A stretch of DNA of 64,000 bases from Acetobacter lambici (GCF_011516885.1 NZ_WOTD01000006.1:56418-120417), one strand, 5' to 3'. Shown: positions 1-9,735, numbered from the stretch's first letter. Made by a program: numbers and translations. Notes: a model not told the origin generated them from the sequence alone.

Positions 1-207
1 CAGCCGGTAGCCCCCACGCGGGCCACGAATGCTTTCCAGTAGCCCCGAGCGTGAGAGTGCTTGAAGCAGCGGCTCGATCCCCCGGCGGGCCAGCCCGGAA
101 CGCTCGGCAATATCTGCGGCACTGACCGCATTGGAGCGTCCTGCGTGGAAAGCAACGTCCAGCATGATGAGAACAGCGGTCATTGCTCTGTCACGACGAA
201 GAATCAT
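1..207 (-). CDS. Rrf2-family transcriptional regulator (N-terminal part)
   Basis: Only the first 69 codons lie inside the window; the gene continues past the left edge. The protein begins MILRRDRAMTAVLIMLDVAF, followed by a winged-helix with AADIAERSGLARRGIEPLLQ and ending in RGPRGGYRL, the recognition-helix and wing pattern of Rrf2 regulators (IscR, CymR, NsrR types). An AAGGA-like ribosome site lies just upstream of the ATG. The cluster-binding cysteines that would separate IscR or NsrR from CymR are outside the window. It is divergent from cysK, so a CymR- or IscR-like role in cysteine or Fe-S control is plausible, but that is inference from position. Confidence 0.8.
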   Translation of the reverse strand, partial: MILRRDRAMTAVLIMLDVAFHAGRSNAVSAADIAERSGLARRGIEPLLQALSRSGLLESIRGPRGGYRL

Positions 208-291
208 GCGCAAGGTCCTTCCTGCTTGGCTTACGGTCTGGCGTATGATGTGCCAGCCTTGCTGTGTTGTGTGCTTATAGCAGGGGAATGC

Positions 292-348
292 CTGTTTATC
301 TACGTTGGAAATTCGTATTATAAGACAGTTGAACATATAAACAGTTCA
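292..348. promoter_or_regulatory. Nested inverted repeats between the Rrf2 gene and cysK
   Basis: A perfect 8-base inverted repeat (CTGTTTAT at 292-299 and ATAAACAG at 337-344) flanks the segment just ahead of the cysK start. A second repeat, TGAAC at 330-334 and GTTCA at 344-348, overlaps its right arm. The segment is AT-rich and contains TATTAT at 316-321, which could be a -10 element. It is a candidate operator for the divergent Rrf2 regulator; no binding consensus was tested. Confidence 0.35.
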
Positions 349-360
349 GGTAGGGACCAA

Positions 361-1347
361 ATGCCATCAACAACGCACGATAACGAGGGTTACGGCTTTG
401 CAGCGCCTCGTGGGAGAGTTTACGACTCGGTTTTGAATGTGGTGGGTGGAACACCTCTGGTCGCCCTGCCGCGCATTATGCACGAAGACAAGCTGACAAG
501 CCGCGTGCTGCTCAAGCTGGAATTTTTTAATCCACTTGGCTCAGTCAAGGACAGAATCGGCACAGCCATGGTGCTGGATGCCGAGCGTAGGGGCAAAATT
601 ACCCCCGGCCGCACCCTGCTGGTGGAACCTACGTCGGGGAATACCGGGATCTCTTTGGCATTTGTAGCCGCTGCCCGTGGGTACAGGCTGATTGTCACCA
701 TGCCCGAGGGTGCTTCCATCGAACGGCGGCGCATGGTGCGGCTGATGGACGCACAGGTGGAACTGACCCCCGCGCGCCTTGGCATGGCAGGTGCGATCGC
801 CCGTGCGAACGAAATCCTGGCTGAAACACCAGACGCGTGGATGCCAGACCAGTTTGATAATCCGGCAAACCCTGCGGTGCATGCCGCGACCACGGCGGAA
901 GAAATCTGGATTGATACGGCAGGCAAGGTCGATATTGTTGTGGCTGGTGTTGGCACCGGGGGTACTGCAACCGGGATTGCAGAATCGCTCAAGCCCCGGC
1001 GCAAAGGCATACAGGTCTTTGGGGTGGAGCCAGCGGAAAGTGCCATTCTGAACGGGGATGAACCCGGCCCGCACGGTATTCAGGGAATTGGTCCGGGTTT
1101 TTGCCCCGCAACGTTGCACCTTAAATCTTTGGATGGGGTACTGACCGTTTCCGAGCGTGAGGCCATTGCCGCCGCCAGACGCTGCGCACGTATTGATGGT
1201 ATTCCCGTTGGTATTTCCTCCGGGGCGGCGCTGCATGCGGCGTTGCAACTGGCCCATAAAAAAGAAAACGCAGGCAAGACCATTGTTGCCATAGCGCCAT
1301 CTTTTGCTGAACGTTACCTCTCCACGTCCCTCTTTTCGGGTCTGTAA
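361..1347 (+). CDS. cysK: Cysteine synthase A (O-acetylserine sulfhydrylase)
   Basis: A 328-residue PLP enzyme that makes L-cysteine from O-acetylserine and sulfide in the cytoplasm. The PLP lysine is in GSVKDRIG (Lys63) and the phosphate/substrate loop is PTSGNTG (90-96). GVGTGGTATG and the late SSGAA segment are the other family landmarks. The open frame extends upstream to base 61, but homologs start near the ATG at 361, which has a GGTAGGGA ribosome site; the upstream part also overlaps the divergent regulator's promoter. Length is normal for CysK. A cystathionine beta-synthase-like or CysM role cannot be excluded from sequence alone. Transcription ends at a strong hairpin after the gene. 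Confidence 0.9.
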   Translation: MPSTTHDNEGYGFAAPRGRVYDSVLNVVGGTPLVALPRIMHEDKLTSRVLLKLEFFNPLGSVKDRIGTAMVLDAERRGKITPGRTLLVEPTSGNTGISLAFVAAARGYRLIVTMPEGASIERRRMVRLMDAQVELTPARLGMAGAIARANEILAETPDAWMPDQFDNPANPAVHAATTAEEIWIDTAGKVDIVVAGVGTGGTATGIAESLKPRRKGIQVFGVEPAESAILNGDEPGPHGIQGIGPGFCPATLHLKSLDGVLTVSEREAIAAARRCARIDGIPVGISSGAALHAALQLAHKKENAGKTIVAIAPSFAERYLSTSLFSGL

Positions 1348-1382
1348 GCACCAGCCGGCATATGCAGGCTGGTTCAGGCCAT

Positions 1383-1418
1383 AAAAAAAGCCCGCCTCAA
1401 ATGGGGCGGGCTTTTTTA
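1383..1418. terminator. Bidirectional rho-independent terminator
   Basis: Perfect 13-base arms (1384-1396 and 1405-1417), GC-rich in the middle with an A-run before and a T-run after, separated by an 8-base loop. It can stop cysK on the plus strand and the OmpA-family gene on the minus strand, which converge here. Confidence 0.92.
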
Positions 1419-1440
1419 GGACAGGGGAAAAGCCTGTCTG

Positions 1441-2595
1441 TTAGCGGAAGAGAATTTCCACACGCCGATTCTGGGCTTCCTTGGTGTTCGGGCCAGTCTG
1501 CACAAGCGGGTGCGTGTCGCCGTAACCATGAATATCAATGGTGGAGCCAGCAATCCCATCCCGCATCAACTCGGCTTTAACAACCGTTGCGCGGCGGATG
1601 GAGAGCTTCATGTTGTATTCTTCGCCTGCCTTCTCGCCCGGATGGGCGGAGGAATTGTCGGTGTAGCCCGAGACTGTAATGCGGGTCAGAGCTACATGGG
1701 CCGCTGCCTGTGCGGCTTCGTTCACAATGGAACGTGCCCTGTCGGTCAGGTCGGCTTTATCCCAGTCAAAGAACACCAGATAGCTGCGTGCGGCCTGCGG
1801 GGCAGGGGCCAGAACATTGGCAACTGGTGGGGGCGGAGGTGGCGCGGGATTAAATTCGTACCGCAGACCCAGCATCATGGAATGGTTGAAGTCTGTGACG
1901 GTCTTGTGGGTGCCGCTGATGGTACCAACGCCCGTGGCCGCCTGAATGCCACCAATGTTCCCTGTGGAGGTCACACTATGGGATTGCGGGCCAAACATGG
2001 TCCAGAACCGGTATTCCGCGGTAGCCGACAGGCCAACAACCCACGGTACGGGGAAGGAAAGACCAAAAATGCCCTGATAGGTGGCATTACCGTACGTGCC
2101 ACCAATACGCTGCGTTGTGTTGCCAGAGCCATTGCTCCCGACAAGCGACGCATTGGTGGAGGTCCAGCCATAGCCAACACCGGCCCCAAAATAGGGGAAC
2201 AGCCATGGCTTGCCGATGTCCAGGTCAAACAGCGCATTAACCATAACGCCGTAGGTCTGGCGTCGGCCATCCCCTTTTGTGGCCAGTGTGCTGGTCACAA
2301 GGCGGTTATAGTCCATATTGCGGTAATTGCCTTCGACCTCAACACGAAAACCGTTGCCAAGGCCCCAGCCCACCGAGCCGATTCCAACAGCGCCAGCTTT
2401 CCAACGGTCACGACCGTCAGGGAAGTGGGCTGTGCTTTTAACGCGCTGGTCCTGGTTAAGGGTCCCGCCACCTTCCCCGGCAATATACAGCCCCTGAACA
2501 GGCTGCGCGTGCGCTGAGACGGCGGACAGCAGGAGGCCAGCCGCAAGCGGCGCAGAAAGCAGCGTTTGCGCAAGCAGTATACGGCGCGGCTTCAT
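1441..2595 (-). CDS. OmpA-family outer membrane protein (first copy)
   Basis: 384 residues. A signal peptide of about 31 residues ends in SAHA, then an eight-strand-type beta-barrel region with alternating aromatic/glycine strands. A proline-rich hinge (PAPPPPPPVAN) leads to a C-terminal OmpA peptidoglycan-binding domain: LVFFDWDKADLTDRAR, SGYTDNSS and NRRVEILFR. The hinge and C-domain tether the outer membrane to the cell wall. The ATG at 2595 was chosen because it is preceded by AGGGAGA and directly followed by the signal peptide; the frame stays open upstream but codes no plausible protein. A paralog with the same architecture lies at 45571-46659. Base 2596 to 2797 upstream is AT-rich non-coding DNA that should hold its promoter. 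Confidence 0.88.
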   Translation of the reverse strand: MKPRRILLAQTLLSAPLAAGLLLSAVSAHAQPVQGLYIAGEGGGTLNQDQRVKSTAHFPDGRDRWKAGAVGIGSVGWGLGNGFRVEVEGNYRNMDYNRLVTSTLATKGDGRRQTYGVMVNALFDLDIGKPWLFPYFGAGVGYGWTSTNASLVGSNGSGNTTQRIGGTYGNATYQGIFGLSFPVPWVVGLSATAEYRFWTMFGPQSHSVTSTGNIGGIQAATGVGTISGTHKTVTDFNHSMMLGLRYEFNPAPPPPPPVANVLAPAPQAARSYLVFFDWDKADLTDRARSIVNEAAQAAAHVALTRITVSGYTDNSSAHPGEKAGEEYNMKLSIRRATVVKAELMRDGIAGSTIDIHGYGDTHPLVQTGPNTKEAQNRRVEILFR

Positions 2596-2797
2596 GGTCT
2601 TCTCCCTGCTGTGGCAAAGGTTGTGCGATACATCACGTATGGCGTTTGATGGTACGAGGGCACACATGCCTGCCTTCTTTGCTGTAAAGTTGTGTATGAC
2701 GCAACAGGCAGAAGCCAGAGTTTTCCCAAACTTGTGGATTTTATGCGTCATAAATACCGCAGGCGTGTGGGTTAAGCCACAATACCTACCTTTCTTG

Positions 2798-3151
2798 TCA
2801 GATCAGTATTGCTTCAAACGGAGGGCTGAAGTCCAAAGTTTCAATTTCCAGCACCCATAAATCCGGGTCGTATTTGAGTTGCCGGTCAACATAGGCCTGA
2901 ATCTGCTCCGCGCCTACGGGTGTTGTTCCCGTGCCACGCAGCCATGCGGCCTCACCTTGTGCCGTGCGGGTCTGGGTGAGCACAATACCCTCTCCGTTTC
3001 GGCCGAGTAATATAACCAGAATCCCCCCGGCATCCGGGTCACCCTTACGTAGCAGCATGGCCGAGCGTCCATCCAGCCCGGACTGGCGGAGGAGGGCGCG
3101 GGCGACAAGGTCGGTACGCAGGCGTGGGGGAGGGGTCATGTCATCATTCAT
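2798..3151 (-). CDS. DUF1491 family protein
   Basis: 117 residues. It matches the alphaproteobacterial DUF1491 pattern: a short N-terminal helix (DLVARALLRQSGL), then LLRKGDPDAGGILVILL and VLTQTRTAQGEAAW. No enzyme function is known for the family and no catalytic motif is visible. Its ATG overlaps the stop of the S41 protease gene by four bases (ATGA), so it is the last gene of the long minus-strand operon. Confidence 0.82.
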   Translation of the reverse strand: MNDDMTPPPRLRTDLVARALLRQSGLDGRSAMLLRKGDPDAGGILVILLGRNGEGIVLTQTRTAQGEAAWLRGTGTTPVGAEQIQAYVDRQLKYDPDLWVLEIETLDFSPPFEAILI

Positions 3152-4911
3152 GGTGCGGCGGAAATCTGGGGGGCCGGGGCTGCGTCATCTGGAATGGCGG
3201 CTATGGCGGTTTTGTACCATGCCGGATGGTTAATCAGGTCGCGCGCCACGCTTACGTCCCGGTCATTGCCCAATGCCGCCGGACATGCCTTGCGAATGGC
3301 CAGAATACTGGGGACGGTCAGCGGGTAACGCGCCGCGCGTGAGGCGGTTATGGCCGCCTGATTGGCCAGCTTGCCGCTGGCCAGCGTACGCAGGGCATGG
3401 GTTGTATCGGCTTCCCCCAGACTGGTGCAGATCTGCGGCATAACGCCCAGTCCCTGCAAGGGCCAGTGCAGGGGAGCAATCACGCGGCTCCATGTGACAA
3501 ACAGTTCGCCCTCATCCGGGAGCTGCGCCACGGTCTGCACCAGCCCCTTGCCCAGTGTTGCACTGCCAATGACCACGGCACGGCGGTGATCGGCCAGAGC
3601 GGCTGCCAGAATTTCCGCGGCACTGGCGGTGCGTCCGTCAACCAGAACGGCAATGGGCAGACCGTTGGTCATGTCCCCCCCCTGCACGGCCCAGATATGG
3701 TTGGACTGTGGGTCCCGTCCACTGGTTACGGCGGCAACGCCGTGGTCCAGCAGCAATGCCGCAGCGGTGACAGCCTGTTGCAGTACGCCGCCCCGGTTGC
3801 CCCGCAGGTCTATGATCAGACCCCGCAGGTTTTTGTCCTGTGTGGCCTGATCGAGGTACTGGCTCATTTCCTCCGCTGTATCGGAGGAAAAAGCCGTAAC
3901 CCGGAGTACTACAATGGGGCCGCTGGCAAAGGCGAACACGGTTTCTGGCGGCACTTTGGAGCGGCGTAGTGTTACCGTATGTCCGCGCCGCCGACCGGGG
4001 GAGAGCAGGCGCAGGATAAGGGCGCTGTCTTCTGGACCACGGAGCCATTCTGTAACGGTTGCGGCGGACTGCCCTGCCGTTAACTGGCCATTAACGGCAA
4101 TAATCCGGTCCCCTGTATCAATCTCGGACGTCCATGCCGGGCCGTTGGCGTTAATGGCGGATACAACAATATGCCGCCCGTTCTGGGCCAGCGTAATGCC
4201 TGCGTCGGCCTCCCCACCTGTTCGGGCCTCACGGTCGGTACTGGCCGAGGATGGACCTATGTAGCGGGAATAGGGGTCCAGATGATTGAACAGTTCATCA
4301 AAAAACGCCTGTAACAGATCATCGCGTTCAGCCGAGCGCACGGCAGCGGAATGGGCACGTGCGGCTTCCAGAAAATCGGTGGCCAGTCTGGCCCAGTCAT
4401 CCACATTGTCCGCCGGTGGCGCCGGGCGGGAGAGCAGGGGCAGAGGGCCTGAGAGCAACTGAATGTTGGTGCCACGGGAATCGAAGGTCAGTGTGGGGTC
4501 CAGCGCTGTCAGGCAGCCTAGCCCCCATAGGGTAAAATCCCGGCTGCTGTGGGGCTCAAGCGTGCGGGGGCCTAAAAATTCCAGTGCGGTGGCAATAACG
4601 GAATGCACAAGCGGCATGTCCACCGCCGGAGGGGGCGGGGGAGCTGGCACATCGGGCAGGGCAGGTGTTGTGGGTGCCGCGTTGGCTGTAGCCGGGAGCG
4701 GCTCGGCCGGTGCATCTGCCCCAACTGGCGCACCGGAGGGTGCGGGCTGAGGGGTTGCTGGCGGTGGGTTGGGTACGGGGGCACCATTACCACTCTGGGC
4801 ATGCAGCGTGGCTGGCTGGCACAGCAGCAGAATGGCCAGCATAACGCCGGGCACGAGCAACTGGTGCTGCACAATGGCCCGAACATAGCGGAAGGGAAGT
4901 TCAGCTCGCAT
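3148..4911 (-). CDS. S41-family (C-terminal processing) periplasmic protease
   Basis: 587 residues from the ATG at 4911. An N-terminal membrane/signal segment (about 14-39, ending LHAQ) is followed by a long Pro/Ala-rich linker (45-100). A PDZ domain lies around 235-320 and the S41 catalytic domain around 330-500. The serine-lysine dyad is visible as Ser430 in DGRTASAAEI and Lys455 in TLGKG. Such proteases trim exported proteins. The start overlaps the rnr stop by 11 bases. The open frame runs upstream to 5040, but that part is antisense-like low-quality sequence inside rnr. The unusually long Pro/Ala linker and the C-terminal extension after the protease fold are less typical. Confidence 0.85.
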   Translation of the reverse strand: MRAELPFRYVRAIVQHQLLVPGVMLAILLLCQPATLHAQSGNGAPVPNPPPATPQPAPSGAPVGADAPAEPLPATANAAPTTPALPDVPAPPPPPAVDMPLVHSVIATALEFLGPRTLEPHSSRDFTLWGLGCLTALDPTLTFDSRGTNIQLLSGPLPLLSRPAPPADNVDDWARLATDFLEAARAHSAAVRSAERDDLLQAFFDELFNHLDPYSRYIGPSSASTDREARTGGEADAGITLAQNGRHIVVSAINANGPAWTSEIDTGDRIIAVNGQLTAGQSAATVTEWLRGPEDSALILRLLSPGRRRGHTVTLRRSKVPPETVFAFASGPIVVLRVTAFSSDTAEEMSQYLDQATQDKNLRGLIIDLRGNRGGVLQQAVTAAALLLDHGVAAVTSGRDPQSNHIWAVQGGDMTNGLPIAVLVDGRTASAAEILAAALADHRRAVVIGSATLGKGLVQTVAQLPDEGELFVTWSRVIAPLHWPLQGLGVMPQICTSLGEADTTHALRTLASGKLANQAAITASRAARYPLTVPSILAIRKACPAALGNDRDVSVARDLINHPAWYKTAIAAIPDDAAPAPQISAAP

Positions 4912-6955
4912 GGGTGGGGGACGCCAGTACGGACACGCCACGCGCCGGGCAGGTTGCCAGCAGAACTGCCATAAGCAGCGCCCCGTTCTGGATAAGGGGC
5001 GTGTAGCGCGCGGCAAGGCCGCTGTACGGCGAGTCGTCATTCATCCTTGCGTAATCCGGAAAAGCAGACCAGGGCAGCAAAGACGGAGTTCCAGTTTTCG
5101 TCAATCGCACGCAAAGGCCATGCCGTGTTGTTGTGGTGGCATGGATGTTCACGTTTTGCCCTATCTGGGGAACCAGAAAGGCCGCCGTCAGCCGATTTTG
5201 GCAATCCTGAACGCTTTTTCCGGCCCGTCGCTCGGTAAAATTAAGGTGCGACGCGAGCGCATAATCCTGCGTGCGCGGTGGCGCGCAGGCCACAGCAGGG
5301 GCGGTTTTATCCGGGCCAGCCCTGCTTGCGCACCATGCGCTTATGGCTCTGTGCGCCACCAGATCGGCATAGCGCCGGATGGGGCTGGTAAAGTGGATAT
5401 ACAGCGGCAGACCAAGCCCGTAATGGCGGCCCGGCACGGCGCTGTAACGCGCGGCGGGGCGGGGGAGCATGGCCGTAGGAGCGGGATGGACCCTAAAAGG
5501 CACAACCAGCCGGTTTTCGTGCGCAATCCGGGCAGCAAGTGTGTTTGCCGCGATCATGAAGCTGGCAACCAGATCGTGGGTTGCAAGGCGCTCGCGCGGT
5601 AAAAAGGCAGCAGGCTGCCCATCGGGGTGGAAGGTGATGGCCCAGGCATCTTCATCCAAACGCATGGCGCCGCGTTTGGTTGCATCCTTGTCCAACGCAT
5701 GGCTTGCAGCCATGAGGGTTGGCAGCAAAGTTGTGGGCAGGGCGTGGACCGGGTGTGTGGCGGGCAGGGCTTTGCCGTCCAGCGCTGCCTGTGCATCCCG
5801 GTAGGTCAGGCGGGCCGCACTGCGCATGATGCCGCGCCCGATTGTGCTGCCCAGTATCTGCCCTTCATGCGTAATCTGTATATCGGCAAACAGGCAGAGC
5901 CTGTCCTGCCCGGGCCGGAGCGAGCAGGCATTGGCCGACAGGCTGGGGGGCAGCATGGGCACGGTCCGGTCGGGCAGGTAAATGGACGTCCCACGCGTGC
6001 GGGCCTCCACATCCAGTGCGGAGCCACAGGGCACGTAGTGGCTGACATCGGCAATGGCAATAACAAGGTGAAAACCCGTATCGGTCGCCTCCGCCCATAT
6101 GGCGTCGTCAAAGTCCTGAGCGGTTTCATCATCAAGCGTTATCAGGGGCAGGCTACGCAGGTCGCACCGGTTGGCGGGGGCGGGCTGGTCGTGTCCGGCC
6201 GCAGCCAGTTCGGCCACGTGCTGCCCCTCCTGCTCCGCTTCGGCAGAAAAACTGGTGGGTATGGCGTGCGTAAGCAGGCTGAGCTGGCTGGCCATGCCAG
6301 CGGCAGCCGCCCGGCCGTAGGGTATGGGGCTGTCTGCGGCCAGTGTGCCGTCGGGCATCTGGCGCAAGGTGGCCATAACCACTTCCCCCGGTTCTGGCAG
6401 GGCATGCTGTTCTGGTGCGGCCAGAGGGAATGTACCCGCAATATGGGGGTTGCACGCCCATAATTGGTCCAAAGGCGCGCCATCGGCCCCAAGAGCGCGG
6501 GAAAAGGCAAGGGCTTCCTCGGTGCGTACAAGCAGGCGTTCGGCCCGGGCCTCCCGGCGGCGGGCACCACAGGCGGGGCGCAGGCGGACCAGAACCATAT
6601 CGCCGGGCAAAGGGTATGGCAGATCTGGCGCGCGTGTGGTGATGACAACAGGTGTTGCTGCCTGGGCATCGGCCAGTATGCCGCATGGCGTACCATCATT
6701 GCGGATATGGGTTATGCGCGCGCGTGCGGTTTCTGGCAGCCCGATGGAGGTTTTGAGGCGTCCTGCTGGCAGGTCCAGCAGGTCTCCGCTCAGGGCCATG
6801 TCGTGCAGTATGGACTTAAGGCGCGCCTTGTCCCGGATGGGGCGGTCAAATGCGCGGAGCATGTCGCTCAGCCCAACAGGGACAACCCCGTCCAGCAGGA
6901 AGGCCCGAAGTGCTGCGCTGGAAGGAAGGGCAGCGACTTCAGACCTGCCGGGCAT
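4901..6955 (-). CDS. rnr: Ribonuclease R (RNB-family 3'-5' exoribonuclease)
   Basis: 684 residues. A winged-helix-like N-terminus and cold-shock-type OB segments precede the RNB catalytic domain, whose metal-binding core is seen at 273-285 (TLDDETAQDFDDA). Later landmarks are YLPDRTVPMLP and HFTSPIRRYADL. RNase R degrades structured RNA during turnover and quality control. At 684 residues it is well short of E. coli RNase R (813): the C-terminal S1 domain is degenerate and the basic tail is missing. It starts 3 bases after the topA stop, so the two are translated together. Confidence 0.88.
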   Translation of the reverse strand: MPGRSEVAALPSSAALRAFLLDGVVPVGLSDMLRAFDRPIRDKARLKSILHDMALSGDLLDLPAGRLKTSIGLPETARARITHIRNDGTPCGILADAQAATPVVITTRAPDLPYPLPGDMVLVRLRPACGARRREARAERLLVRTEEALAFSRALGADGAPLDQLWACNPHIAGTFPLAAPEQHALPEPGEVVMATLRQMPDGTLAADSPIPYGRAAAAGMASQLSLLTHAIPTSFSAEAEQEGQHVAELAAAGHDQPAPANRCDLRSLPLITLDDETAQDFDDAIWAEATDTGFHLVIAIADVSHYVPCGSALDVEARTRGTSIYLPDRTVPMLPPSLSANACSLRPGQDRLCLFADIQITHEGQILGSTIGRGIMRSAARLTYRDAQAALDGKALPATHPVHALPTTLLPTLMAASHALDKDATKRGAMRLDEDAWAITFHPDGQPAAFLPRERLATHDLVASFMIAANTLAARIAHENRLVVPFRVHPAPTAMLPRPAARYSAVPGRHYGLGLPLYIHFTSPIRRYADLVAHRAISAWCASRAGPDKTAPAVACAPPRTQDYALASHLNFTERRAGKSVQDCQNRLTAAFLVPQIGQNVNIHATTTTRHGLCVRLTKTGTPSLLPWSAFPDYARMNDDSPYSGLAARYTPLIQNGALLMAVLLATCPARGVSVLASPTHAS

Positions 6956-6958
6956 GGG

Positions 6959-9706
6959 TTATTCAGCCTTTTTTTTGCGCGGAGTGGTGGTGGCCTTACG
7001 GGCCTTGGGTTTGGCGGGGGCCGCATCGCCTTCCGTGGCGGTGGCGGCTTTTGCCTTGGTGGTTTTGGTCGCGCTCTTTGTGGTGGTCTTGGCTGCGGTT
7101 TTGGCTGGAGCTTTGGTGGCCGTCTTGGCTGTAGTGGTTTTGGCCGCAGCTTTTTTCTTGGCGGGTGCCTTTTTGGCTCCGGCCTTGGCCTTGAGCGGCT
7201 TGCCCTTATCCGCCAGCAGGGCCACGGCCTCGTCCAGCGTGACTGCGTCCATGTCTGTGCCACGTGGCAGGGTGGCTACAAACTGGCCGTGCTGGGCGTA
7301 GGGGCCAAACCGGCCCTTGCGCACCATAACGGGTTCTCCATCCTTGGGGTGGTTGCCCAGATTGCGGATGGAGGCCAGCTTTTTGGCCAGAGCATCCACA
7401 GCACGGTTCAGCTCCACGGTCAGGACGTCGTCATCCTTGTCGAGCGAGCCATAGACCGCGCCCATTTTAACGAAGGGGCCAAATCGGCCCAGACCCGCTT
7501 CGATCGGCTCACCCGTTTCGGGGTGCAGGCCCACAAGGCGGGGGAGGGAGAGCAGGCCGACAGCCTGATCCAGCGTAATGCTGGCTCCGTCCATGCCTTT
7601 GGGCAGGGATGCGCGGCGGGGTTTGGCTTTTTTGTCCTCAGGGTCCGGCTCGCCCTGCTGCACATACAGCCCCCACGGGCCTTGGCGGACCGTAATGTCC
7701 TCACCCGTTTGCGGGTGCTGGCCCAGTAGGCGCATGCCGTCCTTGAGTGCGGCACTGCCATCGCCATCTTCGGCACTTTCGGCTGTCAGCCTGCGGGTAA
7801 ACTGGCATTCGGGGTAGTTCGAGCAGCCAATGAACGCGCCGTAACGGCCAAGCTTAAGCCCAAGCCGCCCTGTGCCGCAGGAGGCGCAGTGCCGTGGGTC
7901 CGATCCATCCGCGCGAGGTGGGAAGAAGAATGGCCCAAGGTCCTTGTCCAATGCGTTGAGCACATCGGTAATGGTCAGTTCCTTGGTGTCACCCACCGCC
8001 TTGGAAAAATCGTGCCAGAAGGACGCCAGAACTTCCTTCCACTGGGCCTGACCGTCCGAAATATCGTCAAGCAGTTCTTCCAGACTGGCCGTAAAGCCCG
8101 TGTCCACATACCGTTCAAAAAAGGACACGAGGAACGCGGTGACCAGCCGCCCACGGGCTTCTGGCACAAAGCGCCGGTTTTCAAGCTGCACGTAGCTGCG
8201 GTCCTGCAACACGGTCAGGATGGAAGCGTAGGTGGAAGGGCGGCCAATGCCCAGCTCTTCCATCTTTTTAACCAAAGATGCCTCGGAATAGCGCGGCGGC
8301 GGCTGGGTAAAGTGCTGCTCCGCTTCCACACCCTCACGCTTGAGCGGGTCTTTCTCGTGCATGGGGGGCAGCATGCGGGAATCGTCATCTGCTGCGGCTT
8401 TCTCGGTATCATCGCGCCCTTCGCGGTAGAGTTTGAGAAAACCGTCAAAGGTAATGATCGAGCCGTTGGCGCGCAGCACGGTCTGGCCGGAGGGGCCTGC
8501 GATGTCCACCGCCACCTGGTCCAGCGTTGCCGATTCCATCTGGCTGGCCACAGCACGCTTCCACACCAGTTCGTACAGGCGGCGCTGGTCGTTGTTCAGG
8601 TAGCGGGCCATGGACTCGGGTGTGCGCGAAATATCGGTCGGCCGAATGGCTTCATGCGCTTCCTGCGCGTTTTTGGCCTTGGATGTGTAGTGGCGGGGCT
8701 GGGCGGGTACGTAGTCCGCGCCAATCTTGCTGCCAATATGGCCGCGTATGGCGTGGACCGCCTCCTGCGCCATGGTCACGCCATCGGTTCGCATATAGGT
8801 GATCAGACCGACAGTTTCCCCCCCCAGTTCCATGCCTTCATAGAGCTGCTGGGCGGTGCGCATGGTGGTCTGGGCACTCATGCCCAGCTTGCGCGATGCC
8901 TCCTGCTGCAAGGTGGAGGTGGTAAAGGGTGGCTGCGGGTTGCGCCGGACCTTGCGCCGCTCAATGGAGCGCACGCTCAGTTCTTCGGCTTCCACCGCGC
9001 GTTTGGCGGCTTCGGCCAGATCAGCATTGCTCAGGTCGAACTGGTCGAGCTTTTTGCCATCCAGATGGGTCAGCCGTGCGGTAAAGGGCGCGCTGCCAGG
9101 GGTCAGCAGGGATGCAATAACGCTCCAGTATTCGCGCGGTTTGAAAACCTCAATCTCCGCCTCACGCTCACAGATCAGGCGCAGGGCAACGGATTGCACC
9201 CGCCCCGCACTGCGCGACCCCGGTAGCTTGCGCCACAGCACGGGGGAGAGGGTAAAGCCCACCAGATAATCCAGCGCGCGGCGGGCCAGATAGGCCTCGA
9301 TCAGCGGCAGATCAAGCTCACGCGGGTGCGCCATGGCGTGTTTGATGGCACTTTTTGTAATCTCGTTAAACGTGACACGCTGCACGTCCACGCCTTTGAG
9401 CGCATTACGCTCCTCCAGCATGGCCCGCACATGCCACGAAATAGCCTCCCCTTCCCGATCCGGGTCAGTGGCGAGGTAGAGATGTTTGGCACCCTTGAGC
9501 GCCTTGATAATGGCGGCAACTTGCCTTGTACCGCGGTCATCGGCCTGCCACTTCATGGCAAAGCCTTCATCCGGCAGAACGGACCCGTCTTTGGGCGGGA
9601 GGTCGCGCACATGTCCAAACGATGCAAGCACCGTGTAGCCATCGCCCAGATATTTGTTGATCGTTTTAGCCTTGGCTGGGCTCTCGACCACAACAACGTC
9701 AGTCAT
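6959..9706 (-). CDS. topA: DNA topoisomerase I
   Basis: 915 residues, type IA topoisomerase that relaxes negative supercoils. The TOPRIM metal motif is at 81-87 (DPDREGE) and the catalytic tyrosine is Tyr304 in ITYMRTDG. After the core comes a single CxxC...CxxxxxC zinc finger (CASC ... CSNYPEC), then three TopA C-terminal repeat domains (each with a PWGLYVQQG or RFGPYAQHG-like core). A very Lys/Ala-rich tail of about 75 residues ends KKKAE and resembles a histone-H1-like DNA-binding tail. Domain order is as in other alphaproteobacteria. It lies between dprA (29-base gap) and rnr. Confidence 0.95.
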   Translation of the reverse strand: MTDVVVVESPAKAKTINKYLGDGYTVLASFGHVRDLPPKDGSVLPDEGFAMKWQADDRGTRQVAAIIKALKGAKHLYLATDPDREGEAISWHVRAMLEERNALKGVDVQRVTFNEITKSAIKHAMAHPRELDLPLIEAYLARRALDYLVGFTLSPVLWRKLPGSRSAGRVQSVALRLICEREAEIEVFKPREYWSVIASLLTPGSAPFTARLTHLDGKKLDQFDLSNADLAEAAKRAVEAEELSVRSIERRKVRRNPQPPFTTSTLQQEASRKLGMSAQTTMRTAQQLYEGMELGGETVGLITYMRTDGVTMAQEAVHAIRGHIGSKIGADYVPAQPRHYTSKAKNAQEAHEAIRPTDISRTPESMARYLNNDQRRLYELVWKRAVASQMESATLDQVAVDIAGPSGQTVLRANGSIITFDGFLKLYREGRDDTEKAAADDDSRMLPPMHEKDPLKREGVEAEQHFTQPPPRYSEASLVKKMEELGIGRPSTYASILTVLQDRSYVQLENRRFVPEARGRLVTAFLVSFFERYVDTGFTASLEELLDDISDGQAQWKEVLASFWHDFSKAVGDTKELTITDVLNALDKDLGPFFFPPRADGSDPRHCASCGTGRLGLKLGRYGAFIGCSNYPECQFTRRLTAESAEDGDGSAALKDGMRLLGQHPQTGEDITVRQGPWGLYVQQGEPDPEDKKAKPRRASLPKGMDGASITLDQAVGLLSLPRLVGLHPETGEPIEAGLGRFGPFVKMGAVYGSLDKDDDVLTVELNRAVDALAKKLASIRNLGNHPKDGEPVMVRKGRFGPYAQHGQFVATLPRGTDMDAVTLDEAVALLADKGKPLKAKAGAKKAPAKKKAAAKTTTAKTATKAPAKTAAKTTTKSATKTTKAKAATATEGDAAPAKPKARKATTTPRKKKAE

Positions 9707-9735
9707 ACTCTCTCCGACCTGCCCGGAAGCAGCAC

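Noticed and set aside
7889..9226. Plus-strand open frame of about 445 codons over topA
   Set aside because: The minus-strand topA is unmistakable and the opposite frame shows no recognisable domain.
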